Shown: positions 24,288-35,746, counted from the stretch's first letter. The stretch: DNA of 64,000 bases from Labyrinthula sp. Ha (GCA_015227615.1 JAALGZ010000008.1:372001-436000); one strand, 5' to 3'. Numbers and translations are program-made. Notes: a model not told the origin generated them from the letters alone.

Positions 24288-25646
24288 ATGAAACTCATTT
24301 TGCTTATCAACGTTTTTCTCTGCTCTGCATGTATAGTTCCATTTAGTCCAAATTCAAAGGAAAGAAGAATTTTGGTTAATGAAAATGATTCAGGACTGAA
24401 TCATGGTTCCCTTTATATTGAAGATGTTCTTTTCAGGGAAGAGGAAGATGGGCTAAATGTCGTTGTTAAGGTGCCGGGTTTTAAAACAGCTGAGTTGAGC
24501 AAGTATTTGTTATGCGTTGTTGTCGTCGAAGAGTTTTTAATCCTTATTGATGAGTGTTTATCAGTAGACAGCGGAGCTGGCTCTGAAGGAGACCTTCAAG
24601 TTAAGGTATCTGGGAAGTTCGCTAACTCAACGCAGAACAGCATCGCAGTTATTTGTTCTCTTCAGTCCAGAGCAACCGGGATGTTCATTACCTCGGACGC
24701 CTTTTACATCATGAAAAAATATTCTAAAAGTACAAATGTTGTTGAAAGCGGAGTTTCATTTATTATCTTCTCAAAAGATAGACCCTTTGAAGTTGAAGCC
24801 TTGGTCTATTCAATAAAACGCTTTGTAGTTGGTGATTTCGCAATATTTCTTGTTTTTTCCACTAGTTGCGATGCAGCGAAGAAAAGATATAAAAATATCT
24901 CCAAGAATGTTATTGCTTTAGAGCAAGATTCAAACACCTTTCACCAGGCGTTTCTAGAAGCCTTGGATCGAGTTACCACAACATACGTGGTTCCTCTTGT
25001 AGGGGAAAACATGTTTTTTCGAAACATTAACTTTGCTGCCGAAAGTATCAAAATAAACCAATGGTTCCTAAATCACAAGTTTTCTTCCTATCAACTGCGG
25101 CTTGGAAAAAATTTGGAGGTGTATAATCATCTTAATGAAGCCACCTCGTTCGTGTCATTTACTCCCACGGAAAATGAAGGTTTTGTTCGATATAGGTCCG
25201 ATACCGCTCAACAAAACTTTTGTTTACATGGTCAGCAGAACCTAAATGACTTTTGGTGGTCACACAATTTAGGTGGCGCGATTTATTTAACACAGTATCT
25301 CAAAATGATGTTCACTCAGAATGGGTTTGCCTTAAGTAAATATAATATTAAGCACCCAGGTGATATGGAAACCATTTTTAGTACTCTGGGTAGAAAATAC
25401 TCTGATAAGTGGCATCTTATCCCAAATCAATCCTATGTTTTCAGCAATAATTTTGCTTCTGAAGTTAGGCCAGATCATCTTGAGACCCGCATTACAGAAG
25501 GGAATTTGAAGAAATCTTGTAGCAGGCTTGAAAACCTCTCGAAAGAAAAAACGGATAAAATGTTGTCAAAACTGGCAATAAACGAGAATCATCTTACCTC
25601 GATACGTTATTCTGAAAATATATTACAAGATCCCAAGGCTAGTTAA
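24288..25646 (+). CDS. Secreted or Golgi glycosyltransferase-like protein
   Basis: A 452-residue, single-exon protein. Residues 1-18 (MKLILLINVFLCSACIVP) form a signal peptide or short anchor, so it enters the secretory pathway. An N-terminal beta-rich domain (about 40-150) is followed by a Rossmann-like start, VSFIIFSKDRPFEVEALVYS (about 156-175), typical of the first strand and helix of GT-A fold glycosyltransferases. Later segments FVRYRSDT, NFCLHGQ, LGGAIYLTQYLK and KHPGDMET fit such a fold. A clear DxD is not visible, so activity is uncertain; the GT call is an inference from fold-like pattern. Its TAA stop (25644-25646) overlaps the TAA stop of the facing gene (25643-25645) within one TTAA, so the two coding regions overlap by 4 bp. 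Confidence 0.55.
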   Translation: MKLILLINVFLCSACIVPFSPNSKERRILVNENDSGLNHGSLYIEDVLFREEEDGLNVVVKVPGFKTAELSKYLLCVVVVEEFLILIDECLSVDSGAGSEGDLQVKVSGKFANSTQNSIAVICSLQSRATGMFITSDAFYIMKKYSKSTNVVESGVSFIIFSKDRPFEVEALVYSIKRFVVGDFAIFLVFSTSCDAAKKRYKNISKNVIALEQDSNTFHQAFLEALDRVTTTYVVPLVGENMFFRNINFAAESIKINQWFLNHKFSSYQLRLGKNLEVYNHLNEATSFVSFTPTENEGFVRYRSDTAQQNFCLHGQQNLNDFWWSHNLGGAIYLTQYLKMMFTQNGFALSKYNIKHPGDMETIFSTLGRKYSDKWHLIPNQSYVFSNNFASEVRPDHLETRITEGNLKKSCSRLENLSKEKTDKMLSKLAINENHLTSIRYSENILQDPKAS

Positions 25647-26677
25647 ATGAAAATGAGCTTCAGAAAATCATCTTTGAATCTTGATTTCATCAATCTCTTT
25701 ATTAAAAACATCTCGATTTCATCAAAATACTTTTTCTGCTTTATGAAGCTATCTGAATCTGGTCTAGTCTTGTGTAGCGTATATACACCTCTCACTTTTT
25801 GGGCTAAGACATGAAGCGATAAGTTGTATTTCACGCTAAGCTTTGTGGTGAAATCCTGAAAACTACCAGCCCTGAAGCTCAATATGTTGAATGTGTCATG
25901 GGGAGGGTGGGCTAACAAATCTTCTAGATGAGTCTTAGAAACGTCTTTCTGAGACGCAGTGAAAGCAACTTGTTTGTTAAAAATCGGGTACTCATTGCAT
26001 GCATGACAATCGTTTGCACCATGGTGACTATCTTCGGGCAGCTGCATATGAAATGATGCTTTGCTGGTAGATATCCATGCTCTAGGGTTAACCTTTTCCT
26101 CAAGCTGTTTGTTATAAGCTCTAGCTTTTGCCCGTACCTCTTGTCGAACCTTTGCTTCAAATTCTTTTCTATAATACTTTTCTCGGGCACCTTCTAACTG
26201 GTTTGAAGAAATTCTAGGAGAAGCAAAAGAGTATTGAGAAGTGCTTTGAACATGACGCACCTTGTGGCCATGGGATATTGTACGCTGAAAAGTGTCTAAA
26301 CACCTATTTTCCTGAATAATAATGAAAAGCAGAGAACCACTTGCTTGGAATTATCACCCAGGGGCTTGGTCTCTCGAAGAAAGACTTCCTCTACCCAGTT
26401 GCCGATTCTGCAAAAGTGCTTCTGATTGTTTGCATTATAACTCGATACGTTACTTACAGTGTTTCTTTCAAACATTCTGAATATTTCAACCGATACTTTT
26501 CCCTGTCTGACCAGAGCTAAAATTACGTTTTACTTTCTGATTTATTCTCTTTACAGTAATGTTTCCCGTCACAATCAGTTTTGCTTCTGCAAGCATCTGA
26601 AGATCTGTATACACTTTATTTGGAATCATTTCCACCTCAAAATCCTTCGAACCTACTCCTAATTTTGATAGTGACAT
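25643..26677 (-). CDS. Unknown 305-residue protein, four-exon model
   Basis: I do not recognise this gene with confidence. My model joins 26677-26555, 26516-26458, 26407-26341 and 26311-25643. The last intron (26340-26312, 29 nt) is well supported because it fuses two good coding frames. The first two (38 and 50 nt) are longer than the local norm and less certain. The product is hydrophilic and basic, with a charged helical stretch (EKYYRKEFEAKVRQEVRAKA), a His/Cys-rich stretch (HHGANDCHACNEYP), and no signal or membrane segment. The sequence KYSECLKETLIGNWVEEVF recalls the GNW-x-EE phrase of some axonemal microtubule inner proteins such as CFAP107, from memory only. It shares its stop palindrome with the facing gene and lies 168 bp below the 1685-residue gene. 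Confidence 0.6.
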
Positions 26678-26845
26678 AGCGTAAGAGCCTATTTCAAAGA
26701 CTTCTTTTTGCCAAAGAAAACTAGAATTTAATAAAAAAAAAAAAATACAGCTGGACCTCTATTGTCTCTGAACCACGTATTGGTTTAAATTTGGCAGCTC
26801 CAAATCTGTGACTAGACAAGAAATTTGGCTCAAACGAATCTTGCA

Positions 26846-29800
26846 CTACGGGGGTTTGGAACTAAGAATAACAAGCAAATAATATTTTACCATGTCAATT
26901 GTTTTCTTTTTGTCTTTGGTCTTAATTTCAACCCGACAAAAAGAATTCATTTGTCCTTTCAGTAGCGTTTGAAGCACTCTCTCGAGCCTTCTTATTTTAA
27001 GGGTAGCTCTATCTGGGCTATTTTTTATAACAGTTTCTCCGAAAGTGGATTGATTTACTTCATGTCGAGGAAAAAATAAATTGCAACGAAAAATTTCAAC
27101 ATCAATAATGAATCTTCTTTCATCTAGAGACGCCTCGCACAATTCTAACCAAGAGAGTGGCATAGACGTTTGTTTAACCACTTTACTCAAGCTCTTAGTT
27201 GTATTGATAGTTGAATAAATAGTGTTACTTTGGGCAGTATTCAATGGGGATTTATTTTGCACCGAATCTGAACTGTCTGTTGTTGGACTAGAACTGTCCG
27301 TCTTTCGAAACGTTAAACTTGCTGATCGCAATTTCCGCCTCATTAATCCTTTGTTTCTTAAACCAAATGTGCCAATTAGTGCAGATGAAAAATTAGTGTG
27401 TGGGGAGTTAAAGTATTCATCCTTCGAAACTGAGGCCAGCTGGAATATAGTGCATAGGCTCCCTAAATTTGATACTTCGTAGCGCTTTCTACCATCTGAA
27501 GAACGCGAATTCTGACTACGATGCTTCCGAACGTGCTGAATTGGAAACCATCGAAGAAAAGGCTGAGTTAAATTTTGGGATTCATCTTCATTTGAAGTAA
27601 ACTTTCGCAGCAACGTGTGGAACTTAATCACCATTTTTCCAAGAACCCAAAGTTTTCCTGGCTTATTCTTTTCGTGAGTTGGCGTCCCAGAAGCTACTGA
27701 ATTCCTGATTGTACTCACACGAGCTTTCAAAGTTATGTTTATGGTTTCGAAACCAGAAAGTGAGGTACTATGAGCAAAAACAAAGCTGGAATTAAAGCTC
27801 GGTTGAAACTCCTTCAGGCTTTCAGAACCAGAGAACGTGTGCTCCACAAAACTAGATAGACCATGTTCTTCACCAACACTAACTTCCACAAAGAATAAAA
27901 CATTTAACTGCGGACTTTCATCTCGCACTGTCTTTGGCAAATCTTGAAAAAGGGGGAGCTTGACGAAATTCTCAAAGCGAAATCTGACTCTTGCTAGTCC
28001 AACTTTCAGGGTAATATTTGTTTGTTCTCGATTGATACTTTTCTGCAGACAAAAATTGGCAAGGGCAACTGATATTCGAGTAGAGTTTTGTTTTCCTTCC
28101 TCAAATTGCAGTGTATCAAGTTCATCCCCTCTAAGATTACAACTGGAGCTCCATGAAGACAAGGGTACCATGCCAACAGACTTCACTGAAACAGCAACTT
28201 TTGGAATAATACCTAGCTTATAATCCCTTCCTCCAAAGGGCAGCAACAGTTCAGTTTCCTCATTTGTTTGTTTTCCAAACTGTTTCACAGAGAGGAGTTG
28301 TTCCAAGCTGAAACTAGCTGTCCCGAGCACTTCTTTGCCTTCAGCCGCATCGATAAGAGCAATTGTAACTCTAGAGCCAGGGATTAACACTTGTCGCTGG
28401 CCAAAAATAAAAACATCTGTTTCCAAAAATTCTATACTGGAATAGAACACAGGTTTGGAAACTTCCATATCTCCAATAAGACTAGAAACGGTTTCTGAAC
28501 GATAGCTTCTATCGCTTGTAGAGGTCTGAGTTCGTCTTTGAAGTGAATTCTCTGAATGTGAAGTGGAAATATCTTTGAGATCAGTATTCAACGCGGAAAA
28601 TGAGGCTATAGACTCATTATATGGGAGAGCATCACTCAGGGTTGAATGACTAACATTGAGAGAGGTTACACTGTCCGTTTCTTTTCGGACAATTTCATCA
28701 TTATTACTCCCGACTTCATTTCCATCAAGATTACGCCTCGAATCCTGAGGTCCTTCGAAACCTCCAGGAGAAGACTGTACGGAGCTGGAATAGATTTCCC
28801 AAGACGATGAATCCCCTGGAACTCCACAGGAAATAACGCAGAAGCACTCTTTACCTTGAAAATCTTTGAGTTCTTTCAGTTTGAGTTGAAAGGAAATATT
28901 TCTACTATAGTCTTTGTCAAGAATCGCTGAATCGTCATATACTTCTTCAAAATATGTTCTTACGCTACTCTTTTCTCCATAGTGTTGATGTTTTAAAGCT
29001 TGAAAACAAGAGATTCTCCAAAACTGTAAGAAGTTGCGCGTTGAAAAGGTATAGAAAGCCCTCGAGGACCACTGCATCAAACTCAAAATATATCTCTCTT
29101 CTCTTGACGTATTCAGTAAAGAATCGTTCCTATTTTGGCCTATAATTATTGAGCATTCTAAAGGATCAGGGTGGAGAACGAAATCCCCTTTTCTTAGAAT
29201 AATAACGTTAGTAGAGAGATGTTGATCTGCCTTTATATTGAGTGGAGATAGTTGACGAAGGTCATCTATAGCAAGACATATAGCAAATAATTGAAAAGGG
29301 GCTCGGATGTTTTCTTTTCTACCAAAAATACAAACTTGCGGTGAAAATGAATAGCAGGATACATTTTCAAATGTTTTTTCCAGTTTTTCCACTTCCACTC
29401 CACCACCCATGCTGATTGAAGAGTCAGAATAACGTTTCCTGGTTAGACTTCGGAAGAGGTTGTCAATCACAAGAAATGGTCGCATTAGGGCATACACTGA
29501 GCTCTTTTTATAGTTCATTATATTAAAGACATCAAGGGCACAGATTTGAGAAAACCTTGCTGCATGTCCAATTCCAGTAAAGGAAAATTTTGGACTCCCT
29601 TGTATGTTATCAAGCAAAATCCGTAAAATGCCTAGCCAAATTCTTGAAGAGATTAGTTCATATTTTTCAAGGATTTCTGAGTCCACAATAAAAAGAGCCT
29701 TTCGCTGCTTCCAGGGATTAATACAATGTCTTGACGAGTGCTGTTTTTGAGAGGTCTTCTCTGCTTGAAAGTTCTTTTCTATCAAGATGAACTTCTCCAC

Positions 29801-31903
29801 TATTGACTTCATGGCTTCCAGATCTTTGCAGTACCGAGTACTTATATTTCTTGCCTCCTTTTGTTTCTCTTCTTCCGCTTTTAACAAATCACTCAAAAGA
29901 TCTGATTTCTCCGGTGGCTTTTCTTTAGGTTCAGGAATCCAGATGTCACGTTCATTAATTTCAAAGGAATCATCAAATTCTGTTTCAAAAGGCATGAATG
30001 CTCTACTTGGTACTTCTTCTTCCTCATCCAAGAAATTGTTTTCGGCTTCTTCAACTTCTAGAATTTCATTTACAATTTCTACCTGATCATTAAATTTAAT
30101 CAACTTTCGCTCAAAAAAGCTCTCGAGGGAAACATGCTTTGTTTTTCTTGGAATAGTAATTTGTTGGCAATCGTCATCATTTTTATAAAAAGCAACTGTA
30201 ATATCAAATTCATAAGGGCTATTTATTGAGTGTACCAAATTGTTCTTCTTCACAAGAAAAACAATCTGCAAACCAAGCTCAGGATCAAAGATTTGATCAA
30301 ATACTGAATAAGTATAGTTCCCGGTGTTATCGATAAGCATTTGAAGCTCATTAGTAGTAAAGGTATAATGAGGATTTGCGGATTTTAAAGCCAAGAATGA
30401 TGCGTTAAAGCTGGCAATAATATTTTCTAGAACTACTACTTTCGGTTCACAAGGGGCTTTGGGTTTGTTTGAAGTTAGCTGCTGCTCTTCATCTTGATCA
30501 AAAGACCCTTTATATAGCACCTTTGGAAGAGACCGATTGCGTACCAATGGAGAAAATAGGTAACACAACTGACAAAGTAAAACGAATTGCTGCCAATTAA
30601 CAACAACCTCAAGTGTTTGTGGATAAAGATATGTTAACTCGAAGCTACCAAAGGAATTTTCTCTCTCTGAAGAAAATAATAAAGCCCTAGGGGTTGAAAC
30701 AGTTACTATAAACGAAAGTAAGAATACTGAAATCAACCCTGGAAAATATATGTAAAAGAAAACGTAAAGAACAATAAACTGCCTATGCACTTCTATAAAA
30801 CTTTTCCTGATTATGCCATGCCAGGCAATCAAAAGTTTTCTCAGAGCTCTAAAAATTATAAATGCTTCAAGAAAAGCAAATAACACGACGGAAAACTTCT
30901 TGAAGTCATGATTATCACAAGAAATCTGCTCATCCACAAACACAAGACCCTTCGAAGAGTGCTTAGGATTACAAGATAACAGAAAATAAAAACCAGAATT
31001 GAATATTGCTAAACCAAGATCAAACCGATAAATTTGCCCCAGAATAATTCTAAAAGAACAATAGAATGTAAGAAGAAATCCATCAAGATGAATAGAACCT
31101 TTATGTAGTGTTGCAATTGAGGGTGGATTTAATGTATTTTCAATAGCAAATTCAGAGATATAAATTCCAAGGTAAAAAATCAACGTCAGGTAAAATGCGT
31201 TAAATATTATTGAGAACCGGTATTTTGGCCAGAAAATAGGATTCAAATCAAAGAAGGTTTCATTAAAACTTTCAAGGTCGCTGTCAAAACTCGTAGGAGC
31301 TTCGTTATCAAAAAACGCAAGATCTAAGATGTTATATACAAATGAGAATGAGGAAGTAAAAAAGGAGCAAACCAGTAGAGAAACAATAAACACAAAAACT
31401 CCGTCTGACACAACCTTTTCCCGCAAGATACGGAAATAAAGTAATATTTTTTGGCAGAATGTCAGATCTCGTGATTCTAAAGACACTTCTGAGTTTGTGG
31501 CTCGATGAACTGAAGTTATATAGAATAGAAGAAGTAGAATAACAAAAGAGGAAATTATAATATTGACTACAATCGAATGCCGTTGGAAGCTTCGCACTGA
31601 GGTAATTGTTGCATCGATTTCATCAAGATAATCATAATACTCTTCTTGAAGAAAGAAATTTAGAGAGTTGTTTTCAGTTGTCTGGGTAGAAGCTGTGTTC
31701 AAACTTAAGCTTCTTGTCCATAGACGAAAACCAATTACTCCTACTACTCCGGCAAGAAAAGATATTCCAGTGGATAACTTAATTATCTCAAAATACTTAC
31801 TTGATATTATTTCAACTTGAAAATTTCCATCTTTCCATCGATTATTTACTTTCTCAACAAGTTTTTTTTGTTTTTCTTTTTCGACGTTGAAATTCTGTTT
31901 CAT
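26846..31903 (-). CDS. Large multi-pass membrane protein with cytosolic C2-like region
   Basis: An uninterrupted 1685-codon gene without introns, unusual beside the eight-exon SSADH. Hydrophobic segments lie near residues 42-60, 110-132, 168-192, 231-251, 275-310 (one or two), about 335-355 and 370-405, giving roughly eight spans in the first 480 residues. The remaining about 1200 residues are hydrophilic: an acidic stretch near 620-640, a Lys/Glu-rich helix near 680-740, a Ser-rich linker, and a beta-rich C2-like segment near 1160-1240 (FIFGQRQVLIPGSRV, then EVLGTASFSLEQLL). A second such segment may follow (about 1300-1400). I do not recognise the family. Membrane-plus-C2 architecture suggests a scaffold or channel-like protein recruited to a membrane domain; this is inference. 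The ATG at 31903 is the first in frame. Confidence 0.7.
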   Translation of the reverse strand: MKQNFNVEKEKQKKLVEKVNNRWKDGNFQVEIISSKYFEIIKLSTGISFLAGVVGVIGFRLWTRSLSLNTASTQTTENNSLNFFLQEEYYDYLDEIDATITSVRSFQRHSIVVNIIISSFVILLLLFYITSVHRATNSEVSLESRDLTFCQKILLYFRILREKVVSDGVFVFIVSLLVCSFFTSSFSFVYNILDLAFFDNEAPTSFDSDLESFNETFFDLNPIFWPKYRFSIIFNAFYLTLIFYLGIYISEFAIENTLNPPSIATLHKGSIHLDGFLLTFYCSFRIILGQIYRFDLGLAIFNSGFYFLLSCNPKHSSKGLVFVDEQISCDNHDFKKFSVVLFAFLEAFIIFRALRKLLIAWHGIIRKSFIEVHRQFIVLYVFFYIYFPGLISVFLLSFIVTVSTPRALLFSSERENSFGSFELTYLYPQTLEVVVNWQQFVLLCQLCYLFSPLVRNRSLPKVLYKGSFDQDEEQQLTSNKPKAPCEPKVVVLENIIASFNASFLALKSANPHYTFTTNELQMLIDNTGNYTYSVFDQIFDPELGLQIVFLVKKNNLVHSINSPYEFDITVAFYKNDDDCQQITIPRKTKHVSLESFFERKLIKFNDQVEIVNEILEVEEAENNFLDEEEEVPSRAFMPFETEFDDSFEINERDIWIPEPKEKPPEKSDLLSDLLKAEEEKQKEARNISTRYCKDLEAMKSIVEKFILIEKNFQAEKTSQKQHSSRHCINPWKQRKALFIVDSEILEKYELISSRIWLGILRILLDNIQGSPKFSFTGIGHAARFSQICALDVFNIMNYKKSSVYALMRPFLVIDNLFRSLTRKRYSDSSISMGGGVEVEKLEKTFENVSCYSFSPQVCIFGRKENIRAPFQLFAICLAIDDLRQLSPLNIKADQHLSTNVIILRKGDFVLHPDPLECSIIIGQNRNDSLLNTSREERYILSLMQWSSRAFYTFSTRNFLQFWRISCFQALKHQHYGEKSSVRTYFEEVYDDSAILDKDYSRNISFQLKLKELKDFQGKECFCVISCGVPGDSSSWEIYSSSVQSSPGGFEGPQDSRRNLDGNEVGSNNDEIVRKETDSVTSLNVSHSTLSDALPYNESIASFSALNTDLKDISTSHSENSLQRRTQTSTSDRSYRSETVSSLIGDMEVSKPVFYSSIEFLETDVFIFGQRQVLIPGSRVTIALIDAAEGKEVLGTASFSLEQLLSVKQFGKQTNEETELLLPFGGRDYKLGIIPKVAVSVKSVGMVPLSSWSSSCNLRGDELDTLQFEEGKQNSTRISVALANFCLQKSINREQTNITLKVGLARVRFRFENFVKLPLFQDLPKTVRDESPQLNVLFFVEVSVGEEHGLSSFVEHTFSGSESLKEFQPSFNSSFVFAHSTSLSGFETINITLKARVSTIRNSVASGTPTHEKNKPGKLWVLGKMVIKFHTLLRKFTSNEDESQNLTQPFLRWFPIQHVRKHRSQNSRSSDGRKRYEVSNLGSLCTIFQLASVSKDEYFNSPHTNFSSALIGTFGLRNKGLMRRKLRSASLTFRKTDSSSPTTDSSDSVQNKSPLNTAQSNTIYSTINTTKSLSKVVKQTSMPLSWLELCEASLDERRFIIDVEIFRCNLFFPRHEVNQSTFGETVIKNSPDRATLKIRRLERVLQTLLKGQMNSFCRVEIKTKDKKKTIDMVKYYLLVILSSKPP

Positions 31904-32171
31904 TCAAGTAGTTTCTGGTAATGCAATATTAATACTTAGTTTTGGACAGATTGAGTACAAGCAATCAGGAATTTTAACCACAAGGTTTAAATCCAAGATT
32001 TCACTGAATTTCGAAAGATTAAATTCTGAAGATATGAAATTCTAAAATATCTTTTCGAAAAAAATAAAAGATTTATTGGAGAATTCTTGGATGTTTTAAA
32101 ATTTATGGAGCAGATTTCCCACAATAAAGTTATTCACAGTTTAATGTATCAAATATGAAAAAGAGGGAAAA

Positions 32172-32289
32172 ATGAGCAAAATCAACAGCTTTGCGTTTAA
32201 GAACCCAAGCGAGATGAACAAGTTCAAGAAGACACTGGTAAATTCTGTTTTGATAAAGGAATATACAGTATCCCGAAGAGCTTGTCTAA
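32172..32289 (+). CDS. Possible 28-residue microprotein with a 31-nt intron
   Basis: An ATG at 32172 opens 22 codons of coding-like composition (MSKINSFAFKNPSEMNKFKK...), ending at a perfect GTAAAT donor. A TACAG acceptor lies 31 nt on (intron 32238-32268), the size typical of this genome. Exon 2 (32269-32289) adds YPEELV and a TAA. It starts 268 bp from the divergent 1685-residue gene. The family is unknown. It could be a real microprotein, the first exons of a longer gene, or chance; read without splicing the frame gives 44 residues. Confidence 0.35.
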
Positions 32290-34250
32290 GAAAAGAAACA
32301 AAATAAGCGCCATTTAGACATTACACAAGTTTAATGTTGCTACTATTACATACACACAGTTAAAAAACCGAAAGATAGATCCATGAAAAGTACTTTGTTA
32401 ACTCTAATGACTCTATCTCGGAAAAGTGCCCAGAATCTGTTCCAAAATATTCGTCTTCCCCTCCTCTGTTACCTTTTCATAAATCTAGTCCCGTACTTAT
32501 TCTAAAAACCTTGGTAGCAAGCTCAATGTCTCCACCACATATCTTGCTTTGCTATTCTCACTACATCCCATTTCCATGATGTTGCTTTTCGGTACCTCAT
32601 GCAAGAAAATGGGCTACAATACCTACCAAATGAGGCCTTAAACCATCACCTTATTCTGTTGTGCATATTGCGTTCCTTTCCAAACTGTATACAAGGCTTT
32701 CAGTATGCCTATGTTTTGAACACTTTACCCTAGCGATTTTGCAAGTAAATGTGCTTAAAAAAACAAGTGAAGCTATTTATAAGTAGCTCATACTTTAATA
32801 ATTGGAAGGAGCTTTCGAGCATTGGGGTATGACCTTCTTCTTACTTAGAATGACTTAAAAATATCTCGTCTGAATTGAAGACCAATTTGTTTAAGTCTTC
32901 AGACCGAGAATATTGCTCTTCTCTTTTAAAAATATTAGAAAATACATATTGCACAGGCGTGTTCCTGATAAAAATAAATATTCAGCATACACATTTCGGG
33001 CTAGTCTAGTATAAACTTGTTCTAGTATATAGTGGGGTTAGTAAGTGTAGAAGTAGAAAAAAACATTTTAAATATGCTAATACGAAACTAGTAGTAAGAT
33101 TTGTATACTTATGAATAATGTAACCTCCATTCCCAATATAACCTATTCTAAATGCTGGAGGTAACTAATAATATTCTCAGAGTCCAAGTTCGTACTATTT
33201 CCCCAGCAGCAGTTCAGTCTTGATCATGTTAAATCTGAGTGGAGCAACAAGTTAAATTCAACCAAATAATTATTGCTGCAGTTAATAGGGAAGTTCCTCG
33301 GGTTTCCTGAAATAAAATTCTGTTAAACTTAAATATTTATACGTATACCTCTAGACGTAAACAATTACTCAGAGTGTTTCGTTTCTTGGTATCCCCATTC
33401 AGGGATATTTGATATTCAAGGGTACCTTTTCTCAGAGTTACAGAGGTCTTGCAAATAGGATACATTATTAGGAAATCCATACTGAATACTTCAATTCTGC
33501 AAATTTATTCTTATACCTACATTCATCTGCTTTTCGCCTGTCAAGGTATGTTTAACCTCTAGGCGAGTGTTTCATAAGATATTACTCAGATGAAGTTGAA
33601 GAAAACAAAATTTTACCCCAATAACAAATTTTCTTTAAAAAAATATTTGAAACATACTCTAATACAGAATTTAGAATTGCAGATGTAATTTTTAGTTGTT
33701 GTGGGCTACCTGATACAAAAATTTATAAGATTGAAGCAAAATCGAGGGATTTCGTCTTTCTAGATGTCCAAATTTTCAACCTATGACTTTTATGGGCCAA
33801 TTTCAGCTCAATTATAGTTAATGAGGGTGGAAAACCTTTAAGAAATACTTTAAAAGGCTGGGTATAGTCAATCTCTAATGCTTGAAAAGAATCAGACTGC
33901 CTACACAGTTGTCCTTCGTGATGTTACGTTACAATAAATGTTTTCTTAAAGATAAGTAAAGTTAGTAAAAAGACCCTGAAACTAGCCTTGGTTAGGGTTT
34001 GAAATGTTTATCCTTCTAAGCACTTTAATAGAGTATATTTTTTGGTTTTCTTAGTTAATGGTAAACACTTCGCAAGTTATAATATTGTACCTGAATGCAA
34101 TTTAATGACAAAAACTAGCAAGTAATATATGTGTAATTTTTACTAATCGCGGACTTTCAGAGTTCATAATAACGTAATCATATTATATTATTACTTGTTT
34201 CTGCTCTTCTGGTTTTATGAAATATATGGAGCTTAATAAAAGAGTTAAAA

Positions 34251-34299
34251 TGATATTCTTGAATACATGGTATTATAATGTATTCATTCAAGAATCATC
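34251..34299. repeat. Inverted repeat with 10-bp perfect arms
   Basis: ATTCTTGAAT (34255-34264) pairs with ATTCAAGAAT (34286-34295). ACAT/ATGT extends the stem inward with a short bulge. It lies in a gene-free stretch; no role is evident. Confidence 0.4.
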
Positions 34300-35075
34300 C
34301 ATATAGTTATCACTATCTCGTAATGTTAAAAGCAAGAGAGTACAATTGTTTGCTAAAAATCTTAATATCAAGCTCAGAGTTAGAGATAATAGTTTATAGG
34401 AGTTGTATGTCCTATGTCCCTAGGGTTGTCTAATCCTTTAGAATTTGTGATTCCATATTTAATGTTTTCTTGTACTTAAGGTTGGACTGCACATTTCAAA
34501 CCCAAATTGAACAGCAATGTCTAGAAGATATTTAATACATTTTGAAAAGTTTATCGTATTCCCTATTAATAATATATTGCGAAAAAAGATGAGGCTTACA
34601 AGTTTGAGGTATTTTGTGTAAACAACATCATGATTTCTTTAACATAGGATAAAATAGCACCTTAGAGTCTAAAAATCTAAAGGGTTAAAAATTAAAAACT
34701 CAAGTTTAATCTTGAGGATTGGTGTCATAATCGGTGGCGGCGTTCTGTGAAAAAATTTCAGAATCGCTACGAATGAAATTATGAATTGGAGACTAACCGT
34801 ACTCCATGAGGCATCATTAACGGTACCCCTAAGATATTATAATGAAAAGCGGTCAGCACCAAAGCATAAGAAGTTAAAACCACAAGCAATCCCAAGAAAT
34901 CTAGAATATCTCATTTTATGTTAGAGTACAACTAAGAAGCTAATCCCCCCCCCTGGAACTACACAAAGTGCTCTGACCAGAAATCGTTTCTCAAAGTTTT
35001 TTGGAATTGGCATATGCATATTCAGTAAGAAAACAAAGTCAGTATGGCTATAAGGTTAATAAACAAATTGCAACA

Positions 35076-35098
35076 TCTCTCTCTCTCTCTCTCTCTCT
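35076..35098. repeat. (TC)n dinucleotide microsatellite
   Basis: A 23-nt uninterrupted TC/CT run in a gene-free stretch. Confidence 0.9.
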
Positions 35099-35317
35099 AT
35101 TTATGCCTATAGGCACTTGAACACAGAATATATCTATGAAAGGCAGAAACAAAGATCAAAGGTGGCTATACATAAGATATGTACAGAGGTCATGGTACAA
35201 GTTTCATTGGGTAAAGGTTACGTTGTTTGAAAAGCTTAGTTCTTCTCAAACAAGAGTTTAGGATACAGTTTCTAAAATTTAACGTGTTTCTACTATTTGA
35301 GTTGGGAAGAAACAAAA

Positions 35318-35746
35318 TTATTTTGTAAATATTTTATGAAACTCTCCAAATGAGAAAAATTTGGGTTCATTCTTGTTGATTAAGATGGAGGATTGATTAC
35401 AGAATGGAAAGATGGAGTTGAGGCTGTTGGAAAGCTGGGGCAGATGAATCTGGATTATGGAGGTTTGAGCCCTACTTGTCGTGTAACTAATTTTGCTAAA
35501 TCTAGAATATAAAGGCTCAAAATAGTGAAAATATGCTTTTCGAAGCTCCAGGTGGTACAAAATAATCTTTTTATAGAACAAGTTAGGCTTTTGACATCTT
35601 GAGTACATAGCTGATCTATTCCAAAAATTCGTACTGAAACCTGATCCTAGCACGCTACCTGTCGATGATCTTTTTATACTGGTCTCAAGACTTTCTATTC
35701 TTTCAATTGTAATTAATCGCCCAAGCTGAGTAGCACGTACCAACAC
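35318..35746 (-). other. Open frame of 142 codons, doubtful
   Basis: This frame is open and slightly GC-richer than its surroundings, but it has no ATG at the start and a stop immediately precedes it. The product is basic and unrecognised. No 27-32 nt intron rescues an upstream exon by eye. I list it only as a possible exon or decayed gene. Confidence 0.15.

Noticed and set aside
26731-26744. Poly-A tract as retrocopy signature
   Set aside because: The A-run lies between two intact minus-strand genes and is not next to an intronless duplicate of a known gene.
33123-33162. ACCTCCA/TGGAGGT inverted repeat as a regulatory hairpin
   Set aside because: Seven-base arms with a 26-nt loop in a gene-free stretch; not distinguishable from chance.
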